This document shows, in pieces, positions 47,745-56,834 of a stretch of 64,000 nt of DNA (within the stretch, counting starts at the first letter, position 1; every line of letters begins with the position of its first letter). A program made the position numbers and the translations under genes. The stretch covers positions 744,001 through 808,000 of the forward strand of contig JAPZUD010000001.1 in NCBI GenBank assembly GCA_027533425.1. The letters run 5' to 3'. This DNA comes from Beijerinckiaceae bacterium (lineage in GTDB: Bacteria > Pseudomonadota > Alphaproteobacteria > Rhizobiales > Beijerinckiaceae). Below the pieces are notes generated by a model. That model worked only from the letters and a program-made list of their open reading frames with translations. It was not told the origin of the DNA and made no database searches.

Positions 47745-48092
47745 GGGAACTCTTTCAGGAAGGGAGAGACGGGCGCGGCCGGATACGGGCGACCAAAGGG
47801 CATTCCCTGAACTTGCCCGGTCGGGGCGCGCCTCGCAAGACCGGTCCACGTTGCCTGCCGGATTCGGGCCAGGCAAGGTGCCTGGCGGCGGGTCATTGCC
47901 GAAGCCGTCGCGCCGGTTTCGCCGTGGCCCGCACCAGGGCCTTTTCCACCTGATCCTGCCGCCCGGCAAAGGCCGCGATGGCGTAGAGGGCTGTCCAGAG
48001 ATTCGCATAGCATCCGATGGGAAGGGCCCATGGTCTGGCCGGCGGCGAACCGGGTCTTGGCCTCGCCGGTCCGCCTGCACGATCGCCGCGCC
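47745..48092. other. Gap of about 350 bases, possibly holding a gene remnant
   Basis: No full gene is seen. On the minus strand, 47893 to about 48030 reads LPIGCYANLWTALYAIAAFAGRQDQVEKALV..., which has a protein-like composition and ends in a stop. The frame upstream is only the shadow of the antiporter gene. It may be the tail of a decayed gene. Confidence 0.3.
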
Positions 48093-49892
48093 CTACCCCG
48101 CCTTCTCGCTCTTCGCCTTGATGCCGAGCACCGCGCTGCGACCGGCTTCCTGCGCCGCGCTCTGGATCTCGTGGCGGAATTCGTCGCGCTTCTCGTGGAT
48201 CGAGGCGATCACCTTGCCGGTGGGCACGCCGAGCCAGGTCAGCGAGGCTTCCGAGAGCTGCAGGCTGGCCTCGATCGTCTCGGGCACAGCATCCGTCACG
48301 CCGATGCTGTAGAGATGTTTCGCATGCGCGGCATCCCGCGCGCGGGAGATGATCGGAATGTCGGGGCGCACCGCCCGCACCCGCTGCACAACGAGGTCGA
48401 TCGTTGCCTGCGTATGGATGGTGATGATCACCCCGGTCGCCTCGCGGATGCCGCAACTGTCGAGGAAAGCCGGGCTCGATGCGTCACCGTAATAGACATC
48501 GACACCGGCGCGGCGGTCACGCCCGACCGCCCCGGCATCGCTGTCGGTGACGATGAACGGCACCTTGTGCCGGCGCAGCAACGCACAGACGACCTGCCCC
48601 ACCCGCCCATGGCCGACCACGATCGCATGGCTGCCGCTGGCCACGGGTCTGACCTCGAGCTCTGGATCCACCGGTTTCTGCGCATCGGCCCATTGGTCGA
48701 TCCGCCGGCCGATTGCGGCGAGGCCCGGCAGCAAGGCCATCGTGATGGCCGTCACCGCCAGCCAGAAACTGGCAACCGGTTGTGGCATGACCTGTCCGCT
48801 CACGGCCGTGTCGATCACCACGAAGGCGAATTCGCCTCCGGCGCTCAGGAGAAGGGCCGCCTCAAGCGAAACGGGCCAGGACAACGAGAAAAGCCGGCAA
48901 AGGAACAGGATGATGGCCGTCTTGATCGCGATCAGCCCGGCCACCGCCACCAGCAGCATCACGGGCTCCCGGATGATCTCGCGGATATCGATTGTCATCC
49001 CGACCGTGAAGAAGAAGATCCCGAGCAGAAGACCCTTGAAGGGCGCCACAATCCCCTCGATCGCCCGGCGATACTCCGTTTCCGACAGAAGCAGGCCGGC
49101 CACGAAGGCACCGAGCGCCATGGACATGCCGGCCGAGGCGGCCACCACCCCGGTCGCCACGATGACGAACAGGATGGCGGCCACGAACAGCTCGTTCGAT
49201 TGCTGGCTGGCCACCATCCGGAAGAGCGGCCGCAGGAAAAGACGACCCAGCACGACAATGGCCGTCAGCGCGACCGCCGTCTGCAGAAGCGCGAGCCCGA
49301 TCTTGCCGGACAGGCTGCCGCTGCCATCCCCCCCTGTCGCCATGGACACGAAGAGCAGGATCGGCACAACCGCAAGATCCTGCGCAAGCAGCACCGAAAA
49401 TGTCGTGCGGCCAAGACTGGTGTTGAGGCGCCCCTGCCCGGACAAAAGCTCGATGACGATGGCGGTCGATGACAGCGCCAGTGCCATGCCGATCACCAGG
49501 GCCGGTGTCGGCCCTGCACCGAGCGCATGCGCGAGCCAGGCGAAGAGCGTCGTCGTCAGCAGGACTTGTGACAGGCCGAGCCCGAGGACGAGCCGCCGCA
49601 TCTTCATCAGGCGCTGGAACGACATTTCCAGCCCGATCAGGAACAGCAGGAACACGATGCCGAGATCGGCAATGGCCGAGACGTTCTTCGCATCCACCAC
49701 TGTCAGCCAGTAAAGGAGCGGAACATCCTTGACGAACGTACCGAGCCCGAGCGGCCCGAGCACCGCCCCGGCGCCGAGATAGCCAAGTACCGGCGAAACG
49801 CCCGACCGGCGCACCAGCGGCACGACAACCCCGGCCGTGCCGAGCACAACCAGCGCATCGCTATAGGCTGCGATATTGATGCTGCCGGCCAC
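48093..49892 (-). CDS. CPA2-family K+/H+ antiporter with RCK domain (KefB-like)
   Basis: The 599-residue membrane protein has about 12-13 helices in a Na+/H+ exchanger domain: VLGYLGAGAVLGPLGLG, LFLIGLEMSFQRL, ALALSSTAIVIELL. A cytoplasmic TrkA-N/RCK domain follows with the NAD-binding motif AIVVGHGRVGQVVCALLRRH, DSDAGAVGRDR and YYGDASSPAFL. A Gln-rich ligand-gating Kef pattern is not obvious, so glutathione control is uncertain. The gene stands alone between the two catabolic clusters. Confidence 0.93.
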   Translation of the reverse strand: MAGSINIAAYSDALVVLGTAGVVVPLVRRSGVSPVLGYLGAGAVLGPLGLGTFVKDVPLLYWLTVVDAKNVSAIADLGIVFLLFLIGLEMSFQRLMKMRRLVLGLGLSQVLLTTTLFAWLAHALGAGPTPALVIGMALALSSTAIVIELLSGQGRLNTSLGRTTFSVLLAQDLAVVPILLFVSMATGGDGSGSLSGKIGLALLQTAVALTAIVVLGRLFLRPLFRMVASQQSNELFVAAILFVIVATGVVAASAGMSMALGAFVAGLLLSETEYRRAIEGIVAPFKGLLLGIFFFTVGMTIDIREIIREPVMLLVAVAGLIAIKTAIILFLCRLFSLSWPVSLEAALLLSAGGEFAFVVIDTAVSGQVMPQPVASFWLAVTAITMALLPGLAAIGRRIDQWADAQKPVDPELEVRPVASGSHAIVVGHGRVGQVVCALLRRHKVPFIVTDSDAGAVGRDRRAGVDVYYGDASSPAFLDSCGIREATGVIITIHTQATIDLVVQRVRAVRPDIPIISRARDAAHAKHLYSIGVTDAVPETIEASLQLSEASLTWLGVPTGKVIASIHEKRDEFRHEIQSAAQEAGRSAVLGIKAKSEKAG

Positions 49893-49963
49893 CCTGCCCC
49901 GCCATTTCTCCCGGTTGACGGGTCTATCCTAGAGATTCGCGCGGGCGCCGATACCCGTTCCCG

Positions 49964-50836
49964 TCAGCTTTCACGCCGGATCGCGCTTTCATGCCAGCGA
50001 TGGAGCAGGCGGTGCGACAGATAGCTCGTGGCGAGGAAGATCGCGATGCCGGAAACCGAGATCATCAGCAGGGCCGCGAACATCCGCGGGATCTTCAGCT
50101 GGTAGCCGCTCTCGAGGATCCGGTAGGCAAGGCCCGACGCGGAGCCGCCGGTCCCGGCCACGAATTCCGCCACCACCGCGCCGATCAGCGCAAGGCCGCC
50201 CGAAATCTTCAGCCCGCCGAGGAAATAGGGCAAGGCGGCCGGGAGGCGCAGATAGCGCATCGTCTGCCAGCGGTTGGCGCCGTAAAGCTGGAACAAGGCC
50301 ACGAGGTTGTGATCAGCCGAGTTCAGCCCGAGGATCGTGTTCGACAGGATCGGGAAGAACGCCACCAGCCACGCACAGATCAGCAGCGAGAGATTCACAT
50401 CGCCCACCCAGATGATGATCAGCGGCGCGATGGCCACGACCGGTGTCACCTGCAGGATGACGGCATAGGGCAGCAGTGAGCGCTCCAGCCATTTCGACTG
50501 GGTAAACAGGATCGCCAGCGACACGCCCACCGACACGGCCGCAATCAGCGCGGCAAAGGTGATCCGCAACGTCACCCAGAGGGCGATTGACAGGGTCGGC
50601 CAGTCGGTGCCGAGCGTCTTGAGGATCTCCATGGGCCCCGGCAGGATATAGGCCGGAATCCCGCGATAGCGGACAATCCCCTCCCACAGGCCGAGGAAAA
50701 TTGCCCCCATGACAAGCGGGGCGATGATGCCCGGCCAGCGGCTCTTCGGAATGCCGAGGATGCGCTCCTCGACCGCGAAGACCGGTGTGGCATCCTGGTC
50801 GGTGCCTCGGGCGGAGGCCGGATTGGGCTCGCTCAT
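49964..50836 (-). CDS. NitT/TauT-type ABC transporter permease
   Basis: The 290-residue permease has a cytoplasmic start, IAPLVMGAIFLGLWEGIVRY as first helix, the SsuC-like ILPGPMEILKTL, and the EAA-type loop LVALFQLYGANRWQTMRYLRLPAALPYFLGGLKIS. It works with the ATPase upstream and the binding protein before that. ATG 50836 has GGGAG five bases upstream; ATG 50851 overlaps the ATPase stop (ATGA) but has a poorly spaced site. Confidence 0.92.
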   Translation of the reverse strand: MSEPNPASARGTDQDATPVFAVEERILGIPKSRWPGIIAPLVMGAIFLGLWEGIVRYRGIPAYILPGPMEILKTLGTDWPTLSIALWVTLRITFAALIAAVSVGVSLAILFTQSKWLERSLLPYAVILQVTPVVAIAPLIIIWVGDVNLSLLICAWLVAFFPILSNTILGLNSADHNLVALFQLYGANRWQTMRYLRLPAALPYFLGGLKISGGLALIGAVVAEFVAGTGGSASGLAYRILESGYQLKIPRMFAALLMISVSGIAIFLATSYLSHRLLHRWHESAIRRES

Positions 50837-50847
50837 GGAAACTCCCG

Positions 50848-51666
50848 TCATGCCTCGATGGCAGCCTTGAGCGCCTCGGAGCCGAGGCGGCAGAGATGGG
50901 CATATTCGGCCGAGGTGCGAAACAGGTTGTCCCGCGGGAACGGCGCATCCACCTGCAATTCGCTCATGACCCGCCCGGGCCGCGCCGCCATGACGACGAT
51001 ACGCTGCGAGAGATAGACGCTCTCGAAGACCGAATGCGTCACGAAGACAGCCGTGAAGCGGTTGCGCTCCCAGACGGCCAGAAGGTCGTCATTGAGCTTG
51101 TGCCGCGTGATCTCGTCGAGCGCCGCGAAAGGCTCGTCCATCAGAAGCACCTTGGGTTCGGTAACCAGGGCGCGCGCGATGGAGACGCGCATCTTCATCC
51201 CGCCCGACAATTCGCGCGGATAGGCCTTCTCGAACCCTTTCAATCCGACCAGCGCCAGCATGGTCTCGGCGCGGGCATTGGCCTCGCTTGCCGCCATATG
51301 CCGGAGTCGGAGCGGCAGCGTCACATTGTCCAGCGTCTGCGCCCAGGGCATGAGCGTCGGCTCCTGGAAGACGAAGCCGAGGCTGTGCTCGGCCTTGCCA
51401 TAGGCGTCAGCCCGGTCCGCGCCCGGCCATTCGATCGTGCCGGCGCTCGGCTGGGACAGGTCGGAGATGATGCGCAGGAGGGTCGATTTGCCGCAGCCGG
51501 AAGGCCCCAGCAGGCTGACGAACTCCCCTGGAAACAGGTCGAGATCGACATCCCGCAGGGCGAGCGTCCCGTTCGAGAACTTCTTCGAGAGCTTCCGGAT
51601 CGAGACGAGCGGGCGCTGGCCCGCCCGCCCTTGCGGAGGCGCTTCGGTCAAGCCGGATACGCTCAA
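50848..51666 (-). CDS. NitT/TauT-type ABC transporter ATP-binding protein
   Basis: The 272-residue ATPase has Walker A GPSGCGKST, LGFVFQEPTLMPWAQTLDNV (the Q-loop of TauB/SsuB proteins), signature ELSGGMKMRVS, Walker B LLMDEPFAALDEI and FVTHSVFESVYLSQRIVVM. Its start overlaps the binding-protein stop by 4 bases. Family substrates include nitrate, sulfonates, thiamine precursors and other small N- or S-compounds. Confidence 0.94.
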   Translation of the reverse strand: MSVSGLTEAPPQGRAGQRPLVSIRKLSKKFSNGTLALRDVDLDLFPGEFVSLLGPSGCGKSTLLRIISDLSQPSAGTIEWPGADRADAYGKAEHSLGFVFQEPTLMPWAQTLDNVTLPLRLRHMAASEANARAETMLALVGLKGFEKAYPRELSGGMKMRVSIARALVTEPKVLLMDEPFAALDEITRHKLNDDLLAVWERNRFTAVFVTHSVFESVYLSQRIVVMAARPGRVMSELQVDAPFPRDNLFRTSAEYAHLCRLGSEALKAAIEA

Positions 51667-52682
51667 ACGCCGACGCCCTTGTTGATGAACTCGAGGCTGT
51701 ACGCCTTCTTGAAGTCGATCCCGGCCGGGAAGACGCCTGCGCCGTTCATGTCCTTGTAGAAGGTTTCCCAGCGGGCATCGGTCATCGCACCCACGCCGAG
51801 CTTCAGCGCATCGCCCGACATCACAATGCCGCGCTCGGTCATGACCTTGATCGCATAGGCGATCTTGTCATCCGTCATATCCGGGTTGTCCTTCTTGATC
51901 AGCGCATTGGCCGCCGCGTTTTCCGGGCCGTTCTTCATGTAGGCGGCCCAGCCCTCGAGGCTGGCTGTCACGAAGCGCTGCACGAGATCCTTCTTCTCCT
52001 TCACCATCTTCTCGGAGATGTTGATCGTCGTGTTGTAATTGGCGAAACCCGCATCGGCGATGAGATGGACGAGCGGAGTCACGCCGCCTTCCTTCTGGAT
52101 CGCGAAGGGTTCCGACGAGAGGAAGCCCTGCTGGCAGACCTTCTTGTCAGCGAGGAAGGGCGCCATGTTGAACGTGTACGGGCGGATCTGCTCGTCCGAA
52201 TAGCCGAACTTCGCCTTGAGGAACGGCCAGTACGAGGTCCGGCCAGCGGCGCCGACGAGGATCGGCTTGCCCTTCAGAGCGGCGAAATCATCGTTGCCCT
52301 GCCCCGGATGGCAGATGATGACCTGCGGATCCTTCTGGAAGATCGAGGCGATGCAGAGGAAGGGCAATTTCTGCTCGACATAGCGGATCGCCTCGAACGA
52401 GTTCGACATGATCATGTCGACCGCCCCGCCGAGCAGCAGCTGCGACGGGTTCTGCTGCGGACCGCCCATGCGGATATCCGCATCGATGCCGTACTTCCTG
52501 TAGATGCCGTTCGCGACGGCGTAATAGAAGCCGCCATGTTCGGCCTGCGCACGCCAGTTCGTCTGGTAGCTCACCTTGTCGAGGGTCTGGGCATTCACGC
52601 GCCCGCCGACAACCGGCGTCAGCATGGAGCCGCCGATAAGGCCAAGGGCCGCCCTGCGATCGATCCGGAATTTCGACATCAT
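51663..52682 (-). CDS. NMT1/THI5-like ABC transporter substrate-binding protein
   Basis: The 339-residue protein has a twin-arginine-type leader (IDRRAALGLIGGSMLTPVVGGRVNAQ) and a mature NMT1/THI5-like domain: VSYQTNWRAQAEHGGFYYAVANGIYRKYGID, QLLLGGAVDMIMSNSFEAIRY. The WRAQAEHGGFYYA stretch resembles pyrimidine/thiamine-precursor and other N-compound binders. The cytosine-deaminase-like and creatininase-family enzymes nearby fit an N-heterocyclic ligand; this is inference. The start is MM; ATG 52682 or 52679. Confidence 0.92.
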   Translation of the reverse strand: MMSKFRIDRRAALGLIGGSMLTPVVGGRVNAQTLDKVSYQTNWRAQAEHGGFYYAVANGIYRKYGIDADIRMGGPQQNPSQLLLGGAVDMIMSNSFEAIRYVEQKLPFLCIASIFQKDPQVIICHPGQGNDDFAALKGKPILVGAAGRTSYWPFLKAKFGYSDEQIRPYTFNMAPFLADKKVCQQGFLSSEPFAIQKEGGVTPLVHLIADAGFANYNTTINISEKMVKEKKDLVQRFVTASLEGWAAYMKNGPENAAANALIKKDNPDMTDDKIAYAIKVMTERGIVMSGDALKLGVGAMTDARWETFYKDMNGAGVFPAGIDFKKAYSLEFINKGVGV

Positions 52683-52934
52683 GGAATTCGCCTCCGCTTG
52701 TGCTTGTCCGTGCCCACGGCACGCTCCCCTGAAACCAAGCAACGCCTATGCCGTTTCTTCGCGACATACCGAATGCGCAACCTGCCTTCGTTTTCGGCAT
52801 TATGACGCCAAGCTGTCACGCTGCCTAGGCGGCTGGCAGGCCATTTTTGGCTTGTCACCAACCGCTGCGGCAATGCGTTGCAGGCTGGTCTGACGATTGC
52901 TAGCGTGGTGGCATCTTCAACCCCGGGGACATGC

Positions 52935-54323
52935 ATGACCGCCGCACTCGCCAAGGCCGAAGTATCGGCCGCGCCCGACCTTCCGCCCGCCATCCAGGCT
53001 GTCCTCGCCGAGCTCGATGGCATCGCCGTCGAGACCGAGGAGAAGGTGGTCCGCAAGCGCAGCCGCGATTTCTTCTGGTATTCGCCCATTCTCAATGAGG
53101 AACTGACGGGCAAGAGTGCCGATATCGTCGTCACGCCCCGCAGCGAGGCCGAGGTCATCCGGATCGCCGCCGCCTGTGCCCGGCACCGCGTGCCGCTCAC
53201 CCCGCGCGCCGGCGCAACCGGCAATTACGGCCAGGCCGTGCCCCTCCAGCGCGGCGTGCTGATGGATATGCAGGCCCTCACAGCCATCGAATGGGTCAAG
53301 CCCGGCCATATCCGGGTCGGGGCCGGCGCGAATATGGGCAAGCTCGACGCCGAATTGCGCCCGCAAGGCTGGGAATTGCGCATGCATCCCTCGACCAAGC
53401 GCACGGCGACCATCGGCGGCTTCGTCGCCGGCGGCTCGGGCGGTGTCGGCTCCGTCACCTATGGCGGCCTGCGCGAACCGGGCAATATCCTCGCGGCCCG
53501 CATCGTCACGGTCGAGGAAACCCCGCGCGTGATCGAATTGCGGGGCGATGCCGCCCAGAAGATCAACCGGGCCTATGGCACGACCGGCATCATCACCGCG
53601 CTCGAAATGCCGCTCGCGCCGGCCTATCCCTGGTTCGATGTGCTCGTCGCCGCCCCGGATTACGCGACGCTCCTCGCCATCGGGCAGGATGTGGCCCGGG
53701 CCGATGGCGTCATCAAGAAGCTGCTGTCGCCGATCGCCTGGCCCCTCCCCGATTTTTTCGGCCAGTTGAAGCCCCATTGCCCCGATGGCCAGCCGGTCAT
53801 GGCCTGCATGATCGCCGAATCGTCGCTCGAGAGCTTCCGCGACATCATTGGCAGCCGCGGCACGATCACGCTCGAAACCCCCACGCGGGAAGAGGCGGGC
53901 AGCACGCCGCTCTACGAGTACACCTGGAACCACACCACGCTGCAGATGCTGAAGGCGGATCGCTCCGTCACCTATCTGCAATGCCTGTTCCCGCAGGCGC
54001 GCTTCGTCGACAGCATCCTCGAAATGGCTGCTCTCTTCCCGGACGAGATGATCCCGCATTGCGAATTCATCCGCTTCGGTGGCCATCTCACCTGCTCGGC
54101 CCTGCCGGTGATCCGCTACACCACGAAGGAGCGCCTCTACGAGATCATTGCCGCGCATGAGGCCAGGGGCGTGATGATCGCCAATCCGCATGTCGTCAGT
54201 CTCGAGGATGGCTCCCGCCACAAGCGCGCCGATGCCGACCAGCTGGGCTTCAAGGCCGAGATCGATCCCTATGGCCTGCTCAATCCGGGCAAGATGCGGT
54301 CCTATGTTCCGGTGAAGGCGTGA
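52935..54323 (+). CDS. FAD-linked oxidase (GlcD/vanillyl-alcohol-oxidase family), copy 1
   Basis: The 462-residue flavoprotein has an FAD_binding_4 domain (DIVVTPRSEAEVIRIAAACARHRVPLTPRAGATGNYGQAVPL, then HPSTKRTATIGGFVAGGSGGVGS) and a C-terminal FAD-oxidase domain ending DPYGLLNPGKM. Such enzymes oxidise 2-hydroxy acids or alcohols; the substrate here is unknown. It is divergent from the importer and shares RKRSRDFFWYSP and GNYGQA with the enzyme at 56835. The next gene starts at GTGA overlapping its stop. Confidence 0.9.
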   Translation: MTAALAKAEVSAAPDLPPAIQAVLAELDGIAVETEEKVVRKRSRDFFWYSPILNEELTGKSADIVVTPRSEAEVIRIAAACARHRVPLTPRAGATGNYGQAVPLQRGVLMDMQALTAIEWVKPGHIRVGAGANMGKLDAELRPQGWELRMHPSTKRTATIGGFVAGGSGGVGSVTYGGLREPGNILAARIVTVEETPRVIELRGDAAQKINRAYGTTGIITALEMPLAPAYPWFDVLVAAPDYATLLAIGQDVARADGVIKKLLSPIAWPLPDFFGQLKPHCPDGQPVMACMIAESSLESFRDIIGSRGTITLETPTREEAGSTPLYEYTWNHTTLQMLKADRSVTYLQCLFPQARFVDSILEMAALFPDEMIPHCEFIRFGGHLTCSALPVIRYTTKERLYEIIAAHEARGVMIANPHVVSLEDGSRHKRADADQLGFKAEIDPYGLLNPGKMRSYVPVKA

Positions 54324-54907
54324 GAATTCTCTATCTCTACTGCCACCCTTTGGCCGAGAGTTTCCATGCCGCCATCCGCGATGCCGCGCTGGAAAGCCTC
54401 CGCGCCGCCGGGCACGAGGTCGATCTCTGCGACCTCTATGCCGAGGGGTTCGAACCGATCCTCACCGCCGAAATGCGGCGGGACTATCACGACGTGACGC
54501 TCAACCGGAAGGGCATCGAGGGCTATGTCGAGCGCCTGCATCGCGCCGAGGCTTTGGTCGTGCAATTCCCGACCTGGTGCTTCGGCTTCCCGGCGATGCT
54601 CAAGGGGTTTTTCGACCGCCTTTTCTCGCCCGGCATCACCTTCGACCTCTCCGACCCCGCCAATGTAAAGCCCATGCTCGGCCATATCCGGCAGGTCATC
54701 GGCATTTCCACCTATGGCCGGGACCGCTGGCGGGCTTTCGTTGTCGGCGATCCGCCGCGCAAGATGATCACCCGCTATCTGCGCTGGTTCGTCTCGCGCC
54801 GGGCGCGGATCCGCTATCTCGCGCTCTACCACATGAATGTCGCCACCGAGGCGCAGCGCAAGGCTTTCATGGTCCGCGTTTCCGCCGAGCTCCGCACCCT
54901 CGCCTGA
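54320..54907 (+). CDS. Flavodoxin-fold NAD(P)H oxidoreductase, copy 1
   Basis: The 195-residue protein starts RILYLYCHPLAESFHAAIRDAALESLRAAGHEVDLCDLYAEGF, the pattern of NQO/MdaB-type flavoproteins (Flavodoxin_2). FPTWCFGFPAMLKGFFDRLFSPG holds the second signature. It probably reduces quinones or a catabolic intermediate with NAD(P)H and FMN/FAD. GTG 54320 overlaps the oxidase stop by 4 bases, so the two are translationally coupled. A second, similar pair lies at 56236-58247. Confidence 0.9.
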   Translation: MRILYLYCHPLAESFHAAIRDAALESLRAAGHEVDLCDLYAEGFEPILTAEMRRDYHDVTLNRKGIEGYVERLHRAEALVVQFPTWCFGFPAMLKGFFDRLFSPGITFDLSDPANVKPMLGHIRQVIGISTYGRDRWRAFVVGDPPRKMITRYLRWFVSRRARIRYLALYHMNVATEAQRKAFMVRVSAELRTLA

Positions 54908-54986
54908 GGGGTCTGCTCTTGCGCAACGCGCGATCCTGCCCGAACCTCGCCCCCGATCCCTGTTCTCCCTGTCGCCAGAGGCTGCC

Positions 54987-55790
54987 ATGAACACCCGCCC
55001 CGCCCGCAAGACGCATTGGTTCGACCTGACCGCGCGGGATTTCGCCGCGCTCGACAAGGATCGCACCATTGCCATCCTGCCCATCGCGGCCGTCGAGCAG
55101 CATGGGCCGCATCTCTCCGTCGGCACGGATTCCCTGATCGCGCAGGGCATGTGCGATACCGTCGCTGCCCGCCTGCCGGAGAGCCTGAGCGTGCTGTTCC
55201 TCCCCGTGCAATGCGTGGGCAAGTCGAACGAACATCTCCGCTCGCCGGGCACGATCACGATGAGCGCCGAAACCTTGATCCGCGCCTGGACCGAGATCGG
55301 CGAAAGCGTGGCCCGGGCCGGCATCCGCAAGCTTGTCATCGTCAATTCGCATGGCGGCAATGTCGAGATCCAGGGCATCGTCGCCCGCGAATTGCGCGTC
55401 CGCTGCCAGATGCTGGTCGCCCAGACCGCCTGGCGCCGCCTCGGCGTACCGGAAGGCCTCTTTTCCGACATTGAGAATGCCTATGGCATCCATGGCGGCG
55501 ATTTCGAAACCTCGGTCATGCTGCATTTCGCGGCCAACCGCGTCCGCATGGACAAGGCGGAGGATTTCGTGCCGAATTCCATCCGTTACGCTGGGGAATA
55601 CAAGCAGTTGCGCGTCACCGGCTTCACCTCCATGGCCTGGATCGCCGAGGACAACCACCCCGAAGGCGTGGCCGGGGAGGCCCATCTTGCCACGGCCGAA
55701 AAGGGCGCCCGCGCCGTGGATTTCCAGGTTACCCGCTTCATCGAGTTGCTGGAGGATGTCGCGCGGTTCCCGCTGGACCAGCTGGCGTGA
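54987..55790 (+). CDS. Creatininase-family amidohydrolase
   Basis: The 267-residue metal enzyme has the creatininase signature: LPIAAVEQHGPHLSVGTDSLIAQGM with Glu, His and Asp ligands, VNSHGGNVEIQGIVARE with His, and GDFETSVML with Glu. Family members open lactam-type rings (creatinine) or hydrolyse formamides; the target here is unknown. TFEDxx-like substrate gates cannot be read by eye. Gene spacing is 79 bases from the oxidoreductase, and its stop overlaps the next start by 1 base (TGATG). Confidence 0.92.
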   Translation: MNTRPARKTHWFDLTARDFAALDKDRTIAILPIAAVEQHGPHLSVGTDSLIAQGMCDTVAARLPESLSVLFLPVQCVGKSNEHLRSPGTITMSAETLIRAWTEIGESVARAGIRKLVIVNSHGGNVEIQGIVARELRVRCQMLVAQTAWRRLGVPEGLFSDIENAYGIHGGDFETSVMLHFAANRVRMDKAEDFVPNSIRYAGEYKQLRVTGFTSMAWIAEDNHPEGVAGEAHLATAEKGARAVDFQVTRFIELLEDVARFPLDQLA

Positions 55791-56239
55791 TGATTGAAGC
55801 GGCAGAAGCATTTCTGGAGCTTTTTAAAAAAGCCCAACCGAAAGAACAATCTATTGCCAAGTTGGCGCTAATCTTGGACCAATTGCTGATCGCCTATGAC
55901 CTCAGCGACGAGCAACAATTCGATCCAACTGATTTTATGGACCCTCCAGGAATTGACTATGTCACCAGAAGACAATTGGTCGAGTCTGCTTTCCCGGCAT
56001 TGGGATTTTATCATTCAATAGACCATATTGAAGTCGATAAACTCGTTGAGCCGTCAATCGGCGATGCTGTCGATGATCTTGCAGACATATATGCCGATCT
56101 GCACGCGGTTGTCTGGCGTTGGAAAAACACGTCAAAAGAAGATGCCATCTGGCATTTTCGCTTTACGTTTCAAACGCATTGGGGAAGGCATCTGATCGAT
56201 CTGCGTTCCCATCTTCATTATCGCATGTTCGAAGCCTAA
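55790..56239 (+). CDS. DUF5063-family protein, low GC
   Basis: The 149-residue soluble protein shows an N-terminal helical region (EAAEAFLELFKKAQPKEQSIAKLALILDQLLIAYDL) and a C-terminal DAVDDLADIYADLHAVVWRWKN, then FRFTFQTHWGRHLIDLRSHLHYRM, the DUF5063 pattern. Function is unknown. Two hand-counted 60-base lines are 40% and 43% G+C, well below the neighbours, which suggests horizontal acquisition. ATG 55790 (or GTG 55787) overlaps the creatininase stop, and its stop overlaps the stop of the convergent next gene by 4 bases. Confidence 0.8.
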   Translation: MIEAAEAFLELFKKAQPKEQSIAKLALILDQLLIAYDLSDEQQFDPTDFMDPPGIDYVTRRQLVESAFPALGFYHSIDHIEVDKLVEPSIGDAVDDLADIYADLHAVVWRWKNTSKEDAIWHFRFTFQTHWGRHLIDLRSHLHYRMFEA

Positions 56240-56826
56240 CGAATCCCGCCGAGCACCGCCCTCACCCGTTCCAGATGAGCCTTACGAGCTTCCTCGCCGA
56301 CCACGTCGATCCGGTGCAGGGCGAGCCAGATCGTCCGGCATTTCGGGTGGCAGAGCACCCGGATGCCACTGAGCAGGATGCGCTGTCCAGGCCGCCCAAC
56401 CAGCCACCACCACCATTTCGGAGATCCGAGGCTCGTCACCACGGCCAGCAGGCGGATATTCTGCATCAGGCCCCGGATCGGCTGGTTGCCCTCCGGCATG
56501 GTGAAGGTCTCATGCGGGATCAGCACCCGTTCCAGCCAGCCTTTCAGCATGGCCGGCTGGGCATACCACCAGGTGGGGTAGACGAAGACCAGCCCTTCCG
56601 CCGCCTTCACCCGGTCGAGATGATCCGCCACCGGCAACCGGTTCTCGCCGCGCGTGTGGTAGCCGGCCCGCTCTGCCTCACTCATGACGGGGTTGAACCC
56701 TTCGGCATAGAGATCCAGCAGGTCGACCTCATGCCCGGCGCCCTGCAAGGCGGCGATCGCCGTATCGCGCGCCGCCTCGGTGAAGCTGGCCTTGCGGGGA
56801 TGGCAATAGACGAGAAGAATCTTCAT
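56236..56826 (-). CDS. Flavodoxin-fold NAD(P)H oxidoreductase, copy 2
   Basis: The 196 residues parallel copy 1 at 54320: KILLVYCHPRKASFTEAARDTAIAALQGAGHEVDLLDLYAEGF and VYPTWWYAQPAMLKGWLERVL. The two share HEVDL-DLYAEGF and PAMLKG. It lies 8 bases downstream of the second FAD oxidase on the same strand, so that pair repeats the arrangement of the first. Confidence 0.92.
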   Translation of the reverse strand: MKILLVYCHPRKASFTEAARDTAIAALQGAGHEVDLLDLYAEGFNPVMSEAERAGYHTRGENRLPVADHLDRVKAAEGLVFVYPTWWYAQPAMLKGWLERVLIPHETFTMPEGNQPIRGLMQNIRLLAVVTSLGSPKWWWWLVGRPGQRILLSGIRVLCHPKCRTIWLALHRIDVVGEEARKAHLERVRAVLGGIR

Positions 56827-56834
56827 GTTTTATA

